Positions 33,789-47,129 are shown, counted from the stretch's first letter. The stretch: DNA of 64,000 bases from Nymphaea colorata (GCF_008831285.2 NC_045140.1:8428505-8492504); one strand, 5' to 3'. Notes: a model not told the origin generated them from the letters alone. Numbers and translations are program-made.

Positions 33789-36700
33789 CTAGACGAACTG
33801 TTTTAGAAACTCTGTTGCTACAAGCCGCCCTCTGGTGTTCACAGAGAGTTTTAGTTCACTTATTTCTTTGTCGATGTCCTGCACACAAAGGAGAGGTAAA
33901 CAAGGAAAAATGTGAGAGGTTGTCGTCGGTGGTAAAGGATTATCGGAAAGACCACATGTACACAGCTTGGAGAGAGCTACCATCTACCCCTTCTTGTTCA
34001 TGAAGGCAGGTCTAAGAGCCAAGCACAAACGTCAAGTACAAACGGGAAAGTAAAAATAGTAGTTCTTCCGTGAGGAACATGAAAAATCTTAAGCAGAAGA
34101 ACCAGGAAATAAGAACTAACTTCAACAAAAAAAAAATGGTGGATAAACTCTTAGCAGTGATTACAAGACTGACCCAAATTATTTATAATCAAATGCACGT
34201 GACAAAGTAGTGCAGCAGAATTAGAAGTTTTAGGAGATTATTATCATAAGAAGACATACCTCCATGAACTGAATGATAAAATCAATGAGCTTGTGCTTGT
34301 GCATTTCTTCACAGTGGAAGTTTGTGATGAGAAAGCTAATGTCATAACCCTGCCACATCACACCACAAGCCAAACCATGAGGAACCCCACATTTTCCAGT
34401 TCAGATTTGTTGTGAATTTTACGAGCAAACATTTGTTTTAGGAGATTTAGGCACACCATTGGATCATAAGTCTAAATGAAATAAATTAATCCATCAGATG
34501 GTAGAGTAAGAACATTCAAATAAAAACAAGTTGAGATACTTGTTTTAAGAGTAAGAACTTGTGGCTATTATAAACACATTGAGATACTTTAAAAAAGTTT
34601 TTTAATGACCAGAAAGTAAATTGAAATTCCAAAGAAAGACTGATGGAAAAGGAAGCCATTAATAATGGTCTAGGGTTAGCCACACACAACTAGACAAACA
34701 AAAGCTTCATCTCTTAATTTTGATATTAAAAAAAAATGTTTTGAAGCATGGCAGGATAAATTTTAATTTGAAAGCTTAAGCAATTAGGCTGATTGCACTC
34801 TGTAGACATAACACACAAAAAACAGGATATTGAGATCGTACAGTTGAGTTGATAACATTCAAAACAGAAGTACCAGGAGCAAAGCAAAGGACAACAATAA
34901 CATACTTGTACAGGCTTCCTCCTCAATATCTGGAATGCCTCTGCTCTCATGGACAAAAATCTAAGAAATTTTTTTGTTAGAATGTTTTCAAGCTCATCTG
35001 CCTGCTTTACCTGAAAAAGGAAAGCATGCATAAGTAGCAACATGATTGTCAAGGACACTGCATGATCAAAGCATCATGCCAAAGCATATACATGAATATA
35101 TGTATGTTCAACAACAGGTTAGTTTCTACAGTAGCGAAGACTTCAGTGGAGTATAAGTTTGGTTTTGCTGATTTAAATATCGTCATTTCATGATAAAAGC
35201 AAGCTTTCAGAATCGGGTCCTTCCATTTCCTTACAGATTTTTAGAAATGACTAGGCCAAATTTACTCAATGAACATAAGGTTTCATCAGGCTGCATTATA
35301 TGCATCCCTTTCCCCTTTCTTACGGACATAAATTTAAACTGTTATATATACTGAGGAGCAAAATCTCACAATTTCATTCCATGCGAACTTTCACACATTG
35401 GCTTGAATATTCCATCTTCACCTAACCAAATTCCCACCCGGAAGACAAATGGAGGTGATTTCAAGGAATCACAGCTGTACTCACTGAACATTCTACTAAC
35501 AAGGATATTAAGGGGAATGTGAAGAAGGCCACAAGCTTTTGCTCTGGAATTGGTGAACTACCAAAAATAAATTGTGTGCTGGAATAGGCAAACAGCAGAA
35601 TGGGATAAGCAGATAGGATCAACATCAATGACTTCTTGTCAACATATATGATCCTATTTAGTAGGTCATGTTGACCTTGGCCGAGCAACTAATGGTGAAA
35701 ATGTGAAAGTGCTGCTTCCTACTTCATTTCAGTGGCCTAGTGGGAACAAGTCAGCCTCTTCTGCCAAGTGCACACCAGCTGGCTCATCGGCCAACCTTGC
35801 AATACTGTGTTAAAAACAATGGCATGACATAATAGAAGAAAGAAGAGATTACCTTAATGCTTATGCGGAGGGAATTAATGGATGTCTCGATGAAGCATTT
35901 CTCTGCTTCATTTCGACATATCAAAACCTACAAGAAAGCAAAAATGTTAATTATCTCAAGCAATGACTGAAACAACTCACTAAATGTAGCTCTGAAGTCC
36001 AAAGGTACAAGAGCAAGAGACAAACAACTAGATCCAGTAACTTTAGCTTATTTCCAAAGCTAAAGCTAAGCAATATCAAGCATTCAAACACAATCAACAA
36101 CTACCAATCCATCAAGACAAATGAAAGAAATGGAACCATAGAGACTTGCATTTTTCTTTCTACATAATTTAAATAACGCATAAATTTCCAACAAAATACT
36201 GGCATCATTAAATAAAGTTCAAAAGATAGACAACTGATTTCTAATCCTCCATGTGTGTGGCGTTTCTGTACCCTTTCGCTACCCACAAGGTACCGAGCTG
36301 CTTTGGCTTATGCAAAGGATGGATACCATGGGGTCCAAATGTCAAACCTTTGACCACTCACTTAGCAGTGGTGGCCTGGTCTGCTAATCTGCCAGAAGCC
36401 TAGATCACATCCCCTCTGGGAACCAATGGGGCATTACCTGGAACCAAAGCTTTCAGTGCACAGGATGATGTTGGCCTATGGCACTGCTGGGCATGGTAGT
36501 AATAAAGAGACCAGGAAAACTCGGTGCATAACATGTGCAGTTTTAGTATCAACACCCCCCCCCCCTCTTTTTTTTTCTCTCTTTTTATTGAGTGAATGGC
36601 TGCAATCATGCTTGAATTCTGAGGCTCCAATAACAACAAAACATTTCATGTCCAGTTTTGTTATCACAATACCTTTTTCACTTTCTTACCACAAAAATGA

Positions 36701-39700
36701 TGAGCAATTGCCTGAATGCACTCAATACTGTGATACCTAATTAGCTAGCATCCCAGATTATGGACTCATAAGTAGCATATGTTAATGGAGAATATTAAAC
36801 TGCAAGCAACTACAATAGAAGACCAACTTTTCAATTCTTGGTCATGGCATCTTCAAACATAATAAAGCTTGATTTATAGAAGAGTGACTTGTGGAATATA
36901 GCAGCTTAAAAAGATAAATGACAAAGATTAACCAAGTTCTAAACATTTTACAGAGATACATGACACATGCCTCCACAAGGAGAACGAAGCTAGAAGTGGT
37001 AATGAGATAACCATGACATTCAATGATCAATGAAGCAGAACCATACAGGATTCAGCAGAAGCTCTGGACTCGTCCTGCATACACAGATTAATGTCAAATA
37101 TCCATCCATAGTAAAGGAGATGAATATCTAAAAAGAGAAAAAAACAATAAGAATAACCATCAGCAAAAACTCTTTTAAGATGCCTGATCACTACATGAAG
37201 AAAATAAGCCAGTATACTTCCATCATATACTTGACCTTTATGTGGTCTTCTCCAATTTTCACAAAATGTCAGATGAGGAGACATCTGCAGTGATATACTC
37301 ATCTATTTCCTCCAAAGAAACATGCAAAGGAAACTAGGAAAGAGCTAAGTTTAGATTGTAGTTTATTACTTTTGATCCTGTATTTGTTGGGCTTAGGTGA
37401 ATATAATCCAGCAGGTTTAGCAAACTTTCTCTACCATTGGTAGCGTTCATTAAATTTGGAACCTATACCATCTATGATAGTCTGTGCACACCTGATCTCA
37501 TCCTATCATAGCACTGCAATTCAATGCCACTAGACAAAGAAAATACATGCCATACATCTATGGCATGCCATAGATGCAATTGTTCAGCAGTTCCCATTAC
37601 AAGGTACATCACATGACTTCTGGCATTGGCCACAAATAGTTTTTTTGAAAAAGAAAAGGTACCATATTAACGTCAAAAGAAGAGAAAAAAAAGACCATGA
37701 CTTTTTGAAAAGAACATGAAAATATATTTTAACGAATTTCACTATTTTTCCTTTTTCTAATGAAGAATGACTTGATTTGTATTGACAAATCCATGAGGGC
37801 TACAAACTGTTGTTAGTTGTGCATTTGCCAGTTTCCATTTTCTAATTTCATTTCTGACTTCACTATTTTACTAAGTCAGATATCCTAGATGATATTATGG
37901 TTGTTAAATGTCAGTTCTAGTTGTCATTGTTTAAACTTGAATTAACTATATTATCGGTATTTTTATCACCACTAAACATCACTTTATATAGTTATTTTTA
38001 TGTCTTCTTATTAGTTTCTCATTTATTTTATTTTTACCTAATTTTGAGATTTTTCCATTTTTTCAAAAAAGTGCCAAGCTTTTTCCAAGAAAAACAACTT
38101 TGCTGAAAAATATCTGAGAAAAATTTAGTCATTAAAAACCTGAGAATGATATTTGTGGGTACGGTTACAAATGTAATTCCCAAAGACTTTTTCTTGTTAA
38201 TTGACAATGACTAATTTCAGCTGCACATTTTAGGTAAAATAGCATTTTTTGAATTACATTGGCCAGGTGATTTCATCATTGCTGAATATCCATGCTGTTA
38301 TGGTTGCTTTAAATTTGGCTTCCCAATCCTTTGAACCACTTCCACCTTATCTACTCTAGATCATTAATCAATGTTGAACTGGGGCTTGGTGGTACTTTGC
38401 ATGCTCTTTTATTGATTAGCACTCTCTTTTTACTTTCTTTCTTTTTTTCTTTTCTTTTTTTTTTTCTTTTTTTTTTTAATGAAAGAACCTTGTGGACCTG
38501 AGATCAAACCAAAGCATCAGAGCTCAGAAGCAAGATTCAGAAATGGCCTGGAATTGTGATAGAGAACTATATGGGAAGGATCAATAAGATGTTTTACAGT
38601 TTTAGTGACAAGGAAGAAGAGCTGTGTGATCTCTACGATGCCTTTCCTCTCTGTCCCCTAACTCCCCCAAAATAGAATTAAAAGGACAATTGGCAAGTTC
38701 AGTAGCAAATAAAGGAGACCGAACATGCAAGCCGTTGGATGGCCTCACGAAGGATTGATCCTTGATGAGACAGAGCTCCGCCATTACAAGCACTTGGATA
38801 GTGAAGGTGCAAAACAATAGCAGAACACAAGAGATATGGGCAAAAGAAGTAACAAAATTTGCAGACAACATATTGTGCACCAAATTTTGAACTCAGAACT
38901 TCATTTTAAAAGAAATTTTCAGGAGTAACTGCTTTCTCAAGTGCTCTTAGCAAGATAACTTACTTCAATTCAACCTCTGGCTTGTTATGTCTTTCCACTT
39001 CTTGGCATGGGAAATTCTACAAGGAAAAGTACCATATGTGTTATGTACACCAAACGTACAGAACCTAAACCAAGATCTACTAATGCTAAAGAGCACTCAA
39101 AGAACTGTTAAAGTAAAATTTTCCTATTTGACGGCGATAGTCATGCATCCACTGAATAAATATTTGACCCTTCAGAAGGATTTTTTTTTTTCCAAGCTAA
39201 TAAAGACTTGTAGCAGATCATAAAGGTTTAGGAACTGCTGAAGAAATGTTGTCACAAACCCGTAGTCATTATTTTTTTGTACTTTTCATGGACCACTAAA
39301 AGGATTTTAACACTTAGGGTTTAGGGTCTAAGGCAAGATCTATGAGTCAACCAACAAAATTAGTTCACTGATTGCATCAAAATCATTCTATAAGTAACAA
39401 ACGGAAGAATGTTTCGATCTTTCTGTAATTGCTTACCTTCTTTCTGTAATTGCTTACCTTGACGTAGAAACTAATGCAGTTGACAAATAGGCAAAACATT
39501 TACCCTTCGTTTTTTTTTCCTTATTTGTCTTTAGCATTCTTTCTATCTCCTACATGGTTCTATTCTCTTAGGTGGTTTTGTTTTCTTAGGTGGTTTTTAT
39601 TGAACATCAGTAAGCCGTGAAAAAGGGGGGTGGAAGAAAAGCTATTTGGACATTTGAAAATTGATGATTTCCACTTGGTTATTAACTTGTTCCTTATGCA

Positions 39701-40811
39701 CACGAAAAACAGTATTTGGTAGTATAGCAATAAGCATTTTCCCTAGAATATGTTCCAACTACCAAGGTTCAACAGGACTATCATAGCGTATACATAGCAT
39801 TTCCAAGTAACATATGCAGCAACTTACTTCAAGAAGCATACGTGATTCAGGACTTATTAGAAAAAGCAGCAAAACGGTCAGGCTCAAAACGTCAATGCTG
39901 TTTCAAAAAATTAAAAGCTACATCAATTTCAATAAGATGGTAAACTGCCTGTTAAGCTACCTGCAGGCACATCGCAGCTTCCAGAGTGTTCCTTATGCAT
40001 GTCAGGTACAACCGCTGAGTGTTCGCCTGAACAATCAAGTGACAGAATTACAAAGAAGAAAGAAATTCGCATTCCTCATACCAATTTAAGACAGAAAAAG
40101 CCAACGTTTGCTCTTATACAGAGAGAAAAAAGGAAAAGAGGAACATCCACAAATGGCGGCATTCCTGCAATGCCCAGAAATACCTAATGCAACCCTAATG
40201 GCTCGAGAACCCCATTTCGCCCGCAAACAGGCACATCAATGGCTCCCACGAAATAAGCACGCGCCAAATTGCATAATCATGGATGAGAAGTTGGAGGCAT
40301 AAGAAAGTACAAAAATATTCCATTACCACAGGGCGTTTCGCGCCAGAATTAATCAGAAACATGACTGCCCGCAAGAGAAATACCACTCCAACTTATCAGA
40401 AAATGAGAAAACCAGCAAAGAAATGAAAATAAGCATGCATCCCGGAGAAATATCCAAGACAAATAGAACTATTCAAGCAGTTAAAGCGACGACCAATTCC
40501 AAAGCGTTAGAACTACACCCACTGATCTCCGGGTCCAGCGAACAAATCGCATAAAGTGATGCCTAGTGATCAGAGGCAACCAACCAAACTGAAACGACGC
40601 AGTCGGAGTCAATTTCGGATCTACTGCTGCAGTAGCCCTCTGAATCAAGACGGAAGTGAGGGATATAACAGCGAATATTAATAGTTCAGATACAGATCGG
40701 ATGAGTAAGAGCAATCTCCAAAACATACTCAAGACCATCAAATTCTTAGACAGAACAACATTGAAGGAAATGGGGGGGGGGGGGAAGGAACCCGAGGAGA
40801 GAGTGTACCAT
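33789..40811 (-). CDS. ARPC4: Actin-related protein 2/3 complex subunit 4
   Basis: ARPC4 forms the core scaffold of the ARP2/3 complex with ARPC2, which nucleates branched actin filaments. In plants the complex shapes trichomes and pavement cells. Eight coding exons keep phase: 40811-40809 (ATG only), 40026-39961, 39016-38964, 37074-37047 (28 nt), 35927-35853, 35010-34906, 34349-34260 and 33878-33789. They give 169 residues, the usual length of plant ARPC4. Recognisable landmarks are [20 protein letters not shown] near the N-terminus, [42 protein letters not shown] and the C-terminal [13 protein letters not shown]. The start exon ends ATG|GTACAC and exon 2 resumes GCGAAC, giving M-A-N-T as in relatives. 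The gene spans about 7 kb because of long introns. No damage is visible. Confidence 0.96.
36556..36567. repeat. Poly-C run in an ARPC4 intron
   Basis: About twelve consecutive C (AACACCCC..CCTCTTT), a poly-G on the transcribed strand, inside the intron between exons 4 and 5. Homopolymer length may be unreliable in assemblies. Confidence 0.8.
39417..39460. repeat. Tandem duplication of 23 bp in an ARPC4 intron
   Basis: CTTTCTGTAATTGCTTACCT occurs twice in a row. On the gene strand each copy carries an AGGTAAGC sequence that resembles a splice donor, but the annotated phase does not use them. Confidence 0.75.
40772..40784. repeat. Poly-G run in ARPC4 intron 1
   Basis: About 13 G on the + strand (poly-C on the ARPC4 strand), 25 bp inside intron 1. 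It is a likely site of sequencing-length error. Confidence 0.8.
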
Positions 40812-40849
40812 CTTCGGGCGACGAAAATTCCGCTGCCGAGGAAAAACCC

Positions 40850-42238
40850 GTTGCCGGAAGGCTGACGCCGGTTTTATTTCACCTCGATTCGCAAATAAAG
40901 AAAAGCAGGGCGGTTTTTTGAATACTTTGTGTGAAAATTTCCAGTGAAACGGTACCATTATTGGGAGGACTTGCATCGTCTCGTTGGTACACGAGTCGAG
41001 TCGTTACTATGTTTTATCTCTTTCTATTTGAATGGATGACCAACTTAAAGTAACAAAAAAGTTCAAGACTCTGAATTTTTAAGATTCTGTATCGTTTTGG
41101 TGGTAGGCGTATCGTTCAGCGTAACATTATAGACATTACTCAAGTCTTCTGCCATTCATTCGTGTCAGGTTATGAATCTGAGGGCTGTTTGGCCAGATCA
41201 ACATATGAGGTAGATTTACCCTATGTTTATGTTTGAATGGAGGAAAAGTACGGGAAATGAATCGATGGAAAAGAAATGGAAGAAAAAAGAATGAGGAAAG
41301 AAAGGAAAGAAAAATAAAGAAAATGAAAGGATGTCACACATTTATTTTCTATATCAATCTCACCAATTTGGATGGATTGGGTTTACATTGACTTTTTCTT
41401 TTCATTTCATCCATCTTTCAAAGCATTTGTAAAATACTAGTTCGGACATTGTATCATTGAGTCGAGCTCGAGCTTGTTCTATTGAGCTCGAGTGTTCTAA
41501 GTCAAGTTGAGTTCAAACTGGCCCAAGTTGAACTCGATTTGACTCATGTGCAGCTCTATCCTGGGTTGAAAGAGGTCAAGCTTCCAGGGGCATAGAACCC
41601 TAATGCCACCTTGACCCTTTGGTCTCACCAACCAGCGGTCAGCCTATCAGCACAACCAGGTATGCCATGCATTTCTAATAAAAGATTGTGGGGAACAGTC
41701 ATTTTTCTTTTATTCAAAATTAATATATGTATACGGAGAATAAGGAGGAAGGCTAAGCATCAGATATTAACAGAAATATTCAGAAAACTCAACCAAAAAA
41801 GATATGAACAGAACAAGAGAATCAACGCTCCTAATATCTAATACCAAGGGGTTGGTGCAATAGTCTCGACAGAGGTTTGGAAGGCGGCCAATCTTTGTTT
41901 TGAACTTTCATGATGTCAACCTTCTGTACTGCAAATAGGGAGACAATGATATGCAAGTTGAAGCATAGTGGAGGTGGTGCTTTGAAACACCACATAGCAG
42001 CCCTATACCTTACAGGTTGAGGGGAAGGGAGAAGACTTCAACCTTCACTGGGGCAGTAGGAATAGCCTCCCGCTCACTCAAAACCCTCTTAATATCTACA
42101 TTCCATATGTCTGTGATGTAAAATTCTGCTCCCAGATGAAAGAGGCACTGAATCATTTGAAATACTCATCCCTTCTGTCGTTGTCTCTTTTGGAAGTCTC
42201 CTCTCCTGCAGCATTGCTCTGAGGCTCCGTTTCCATGG
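40850..42238. other. Upstream region of ARPC4 and spacer
   Basis: Contains the ARPC4 leader and promoter, then AT-rich sequence including a GA-rich A-tract at 41270-41330 and a hAT terminal scrap at 41456-41558. No gene recognised. Confidence 0.4.
41456..41558 (-). mobile_element. Terminal fragment of the GCTCGAG-rich hAT family
   Basis: Read on the minus strand it starts TAGAGCTGCACATGAGTC, followed by GAGTTCAACTTGG and GCTCGAGCTC phrases. This closely follows the right terminus of the element at 48853-51419 (inverted TAGGGCTACACATGAGCC). The other end was not found. Confidence 0.55.
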
Positions 42239-42970
42239 ATGCAGTGTTTGGAAACATACATAATGATGACATTAGTAACAGCTGCTTCCACCCACCACTT
42301 GAAGATGCTAAACTCTGCTGCACCATTATTATCCATGAAGAATAGCCACACCCTTAGAATCTTTAAAAGCAAACTTAAGATTGTGATTATAACTGCAGAA
42401 ATCTTATGGAGCAACCAGTTTAAGCATAGAGGAGATATTCATATAGGCAATGTGGCCAAAATTTTATGGTCACACTGCTGCGATCATTGGTGGACGTATC
42501 AGTGGACTATATCGCAACGAATTAAAACTCAAAACTGGTTATGCACAGGGATCTTATGGAGCAATGGAGCAAACCGAGTAGATACATGGGTGGAAATCAG
42601 CATTACCTCCCTGTTTATGGCTGGTAGAAAAAGGGTCGCAGGCCTCATTAGAGACACAGCAGGTCGGTTTCGCCGCGGTTTAGCTTGCTGGTTTGGCAAC
42701 ATGTCTGAATGGTGGGAGACCGAGATACTTATGGAATGCATCGGGTACCTGGTTAACTTAGAAGATAATCAAGGGCGTATCTATATTCTGGCCAATAGTG
42801 GCGACTGGAAGCAGCAATTCTGTAGTACCCTAACAGGCAGGCGCCACAATGACACTAACTCTATGTTCAGCAGTCTTCTTAATAGGATTGTTTTTTGCAG
42901 GAGATGGCCTCTCGCTGAAGCCACCAACCTTTTGATGTCCATTCCCGACAATGGCATGTTTACCAGATAG
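42239..42970 (+). other. Long open frame of unknown nature (243 codons)
   Basis: This is an uninterrupted frame with no domain I recognise. It is unusually rich in Trp (over ten, several within ILWSN/ILWSH motifs repeated three times) and has no signal peptide or clear membrane segment. The repeated ATCTTATGG phrase (42400, 42550 and a variant at 42464) suggests a repeat origin. No splice-linked partner exon was found. It may be a chance frame, a decayed transposon gene or a lineage-specific protein, and I cannot choose between them. Confidence 0.2.
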
Positions 42971-44900
42971 AATCCCACAGATGACATGTGGGATCCACTT
43001 AAAGAAACCAATCATAGATGATGAGGTCCTTCTGAACCAATTTTTGTTGTATATACCATCTTATTTTGTTGAAATAAAAGGATGGGGGCCTAACCCCCAA
43101 GCAGCCGTTGTCCGGAACTGCAGAAATCTTGAGCAACTGAGATGCTGAAAATATATTCTGGGCTCTCAGTATGACCACATATTTTTCCGGTTTATGGCTC
43201 ACAATATATAATGGCTTATGGCTCCCAACATATAATGGAACTCAAAACGAATGGTTATAATGACTGCGTCAGACTTCAGGTACGAATGACAGGCGACCAA
43301 ATTTTCTGCCATTTCAAAGAACATTACGCTCAACGGAGCAACTACCCAATTTCATTAGTTGGAGAGATTGGGAGCGTTTTATGAGTGTTTCGATACGGTT
43401 AAAACTGGATTTGTTAACCTAGTTTTGCTAAAATAATATTTTTTGAGTGAATAATCTGAAATACCTCAAGTTTTTTAAACAAAAACCTTTTTTAAAAGTG
43501 CCAGAAAAAACAAATTTCAATGATTGATTTCAGGTGAGCAGGAGGCTATTCTCATGTTCCAGCTTGCATGCCGGTAACCCTTCTTTTGTAGCATAAAAGG
43601 TTGATGCCATGGAGACTCGCTACCAGCCCCCATCCTGACCGTTGCACCAACATTCTTTTGCAGCATAGTGAATTGATGTCACAGGGATTCGAAATGAGAA
43701 CCAGCTGCCTACTGGCCCTCTCCCTAACTGTAGCAACAACCCCCTTGTGGTCAATGTCAAAAATTTCAATGTGATGAAGGTGGACCTTCATGCAACTACA
43801 TGTGGTGTTCATACCAAACCGGGCTTAGTGATTCAAGTGCCCTTGAGACAAAAAAAAAAAAAAAATCCAAGCTCAGCCAAGCTAATCATCCTATCCCAAA
43901 TTTTGAGATATCACCAACCATTTAAGAAGTAAGTATATGTTAAGTGAACATGGAGCCTAGACCAGCTGTATCTATCGTCCATCGGTGCTTGTATTATTTG
44001 ATGGCCTGAATAACTTTCAATATGGGACAACTTTTCCTGAGGATGTTTGATTTTTCCCTTTCTGATACGTCAAGAAAGACAACATTTTCCTGGCATGTTG
44101 ATGGGGAGGCGATGTTTGCATCAACATAGGAATGGAGATACTCCATCATCGGGTATCTGTTCTACACATCCAGTATTTATGTCATTTCACCACCATTTGT
44201 GGAGTACATGTATTTTGTTGACTATGAATCAAACATCCAGTATTTGTGCATTTTCACCATTTCCGGAGTACATGCATTTTGATGACTATGAATCAAACAT
44301 CATAAGGTAAGTTGTTCTTGAAGAATGTCACTCCTTCAATAGAAGTTCACCAATGCTCACGCATCTTGCACCATTTTAGCCTTAGAATGAAGAGAATGTG
44401 CACCTTGAATGGACCCACCACAGAGGGTATGCCTATGTTATAACCATCAAACACTTAACCCCTTGGTGGTGGCACGAATATTAGGGTTTCCTGTCATGGA
44501 AAAAAGGCATTCATAAAAAAAAAAGCAAGATTTATGGCACATTTTAGTTTTCACATTAACTTCACATGCAAATGATGGAACGATGTGTTTAGTAAATTAG
44601 TCAAATTCCTCAAACTAACTTTCTTGTCTCAAGTTTTAGCTTTCACAATATAAGCGGGTATATCTTTTCTGCAAATTTCACGTATGCTTCAAAATGCATG
44701 AGTGGGTGAAATTTAATATATGAAGACTATTTAGTATTTTAGATTTTAAATTCATAAATCTTGCACAACTTGTTAATATGACAAGATCCAATGTAAAATC
44801 TATGGTTCATCAAACTAAGGTTCTTAAGTTAGACCTACGATCTACATTCGTAATCATCTTACTCTTGAATTGCGAAATTATTTGACTCGAGATTTGAGAA
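42971..44900. other. Spacer with diverged tandem repeats
   Basis: Two roughly 90-bp tandem copies of a CTTTTG(T/C)AGCATA..TTGATG block lie at about 43570-43740. A 67-bp unit (CATCCAGTATTT .. GACTATGAATCAAA) is duplicated at 44167-44301. No gene recognised. Confidence 0.45.
44167..44301. repeat. Tandem duplication of a 67-bp unit
   Basis: The two copies begin at 44167 and 44234 with CATCCAGTATTT and end GACTATGAATCAAACATC. They differ at a few positions. Confidence 0.85.
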
Positions 44901-44969
44901 GGTATCTATAAATCGCTTCTAAGGATCTTAGTTCTGAGCACATCGACAAAAATGACTTGCCCCCTAAAA

Positions 44970-45490
44970 GAATTGTTATCACCCCAATTTTTTCAAAAGA
45001 TTATACTCTAGTTATTCAAATATGATTTCAGTAATTTCAATCATTTTTACAACAATGGAGATCTAATTTTAGACCCTATGCCCAAGTTCACCCCAAAACA
45101 TGCCTTTAGATCCATATCCAAGTCCAAATTCCAATTCTAGATCCAAAACAAGCCTTTAAATCTGTAACCAAGTCCAAATATTTGCCCTATATCCAAAACA
45201 AACCACTGAGACCCATATCTGAATCCAAGTGCATGGTATAAATCCAAAATCCAACATTAGATTCAGATTTAGATCCAAATCCAAATCCAAATCCAAATCT
45301 TAGATCAAAAATTCACTCCTCAACCTGAAGTACCAAGCCAAAGTCTGTAATCAAACCCAACGAATGAAATCAAATCCAAATTAGGAAAATATGGATTCAT
45401 AAAGCCATTCTTGGGTTCAACCTATATCCAAAACACAAGTTTGGATCCAAATAAAAAATTTTGACTCAAAATCCCATGTCGAGATCAAAA
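44970..45490 (+). repeat. Possible 5' LTR remnant of the gypsy element, with TCCAAATCC repeats
   Basis: A degenerate array of (A)TCCAAATCC/TCCAAGTCC phrases runs from about 45060 to 45440. It precedes ATTTAGCGCCACACGTG at 45508, which resembles the TTGGCGCC motif often found at the LTR/leader junction of plant gypsy elements. The block ATCACCCCAATTTTTTCAAA at 44990 and the repeats recur inverted at 57680-56880. This supports a shared retroelement origin, but LTR edges were not resolved. Confidence 0.45.
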
Positions 45491-45722
45491 TAACAAGTTC
45501 TGACACTATTTAGCGCCACACGTGCATGCACAAATCTCACCTTTGTTTTTGCCTCAATCTTGTGCCGAAAACTTTAAAAATATGTGTTAAACCCATAACA
45601 CTCATCTAACTCTTGATCCGAGCCTTAGGTGTCTATCGGAATACATTCGCGACCGAGCAAACCTAATCAGTCAATCTCATGAGAATATTCTAGAATATAT
45701 CTTTCCCCAAGGAACTGTCATC

Positions 45723-46055
45723 ATGCCGAAAGTTTCAAAACCTCTAAAAATGATAAGAAATGATACAAAAAAACTATGTAAGTTTCATTGTGCTCGTAGT
45801 CATGACACCGAGGATTGTATTGTCCTCAAGAATATCATCCAAGATTTCATCAACAAAGATCCCAAAGTTGATGATGATAGCATTCCTGAAGTATTGTGGA
45901 ATCCATTTCCTAATCATGGAAAGGCAGCAATTGCCACAATCGCAGCGGTCACTCCGCTCCCGTATCATCTACAAGACAGATCACATCAAATCATGGCAAC
46001 CAATCGAAGCAAGCAGCCTCTAGATTTCATCGGCATGATGAACAACAAGGCATGA
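45723..46055 (+). pseudogene. Gag fragment of the gypsy element
   Basis: The frame contains LCKFHCARSHDTEDCIVLKN, matching the Cys/His-containing stretch found near the end of Tat-type gag proteins. A Pro-rich linker follows. The gag N-terminus is missing or degraded upstream. Confidence 0.7.
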
Positions 46056-46260
46056 AGTTCAACCAAAAAACTTGCCTGGATTCCCAAGAGTTTTTTTTGC
46101 AAGGCGATGATGAGTCATCAAATGACTCTTAAAATGAGCATCCATGTTATTATGTTATTTAGATGATGTCATCCTTTTGGAAGAATATCTTATTGAAGAA
46201 GATTGAATTCAGGCCTCCAAAGACTAGTCAATCACTTTTACAAAAAATGATCTTTCAAAG

Positions 46261-46626
46261 TGGAGATATTATCAAGAAGGTGCTCTCTATATCACCATTC
46301 AAGTTAATAAAATTACTATGCCACATGTATTGATCGATGGAGGAAGTAGCTTAAATATTTGTCTTGATTTCACGGCCAAGGCTTTGGGCTTCTGTGAAGA
46401 CAAATATCACCCCGATCAAACCAAGATCTATGGATATGACAGTCGAAGCATAAATAGCAAAGGGTCCATCATCATGGATGTAATCATTGTACTAGTCACT
46501 GCATTTCATTTTATTTCATGTGGTAGATGTACCCTCAACATACAACTTGCTCCTAAGGTAGCCTTGGATCCACAAAGTATGAGGTATCCCATCAACTCTT
46601 CACCAATGCCTCAAATAGAATTTTGA
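46261..46626 (+). pseudogene. Aspartic protease fragment of the gypsy element
   Basis: VLIDGGSSLNICLDFTAKAL contains the retroviral-type protease active-site neighbourhood (Asp-Gly-Gly, where many plant gypsy proteases read D-G/S-G/S). It is followed by the expected Gly/Ile-rich strand region. The surrounding frame is short, with stops on both sides. Confidence 0.7.
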
Positions 46627-47129
46627 TACATTCATCATCACCGTACGTGTAGAAGATCTGGTTGAAAGGTTAGTACAGCCAATGCTCTCTAGACCAATTA
46701 GATCGATGGACATACCCAACATAAGAACAACTAAAGAAGTGCCTTTGGAAGAATAGATGTAAAGCATGGAGATAGGTAAATCGTCCAGAATTGCCTATAC
46801 TATCTCAAGCAGCCATTTGAATTATCATGAACATCCCTTATATGCTCATTTCGTGAAAAACCTTAAGAGATTTCATTTGCTCTTGAAAGGTGGAAACACT
46901 TGAGTCAGAACTACTAGAATTTTCTTAAATTAAAAAACAAGAATATCAATCGTACTTGGTTAATGATCCAATTAAAAAAAATTAACATTGAAACCAATGA
47001 GAATCCTAAGATCCTTCAAATTCACACCAATTTGTCAATAGAAGAAAGAAAAATGCTGGTAGACTTATAAGTCACTAAGAAATTTTTACATGCTAGGCCT
47101 AGTCTCTAGGTTGGTTGAACATTGTTTGC

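Noticed and set aside
39310..39330. TTTAGGG-like telomeric repeat
   Set aside because: Only about two units are present, in an ARPC4 intron, so it is chance or a telo-box-like motif, not an interstitial telomere array.
43550..44301. Possible CRISPR-like spaced repeats
   Set aside because: These are two-copy tandem duplications with diverged units and no regular spacers, in a plant nuclear sequence.
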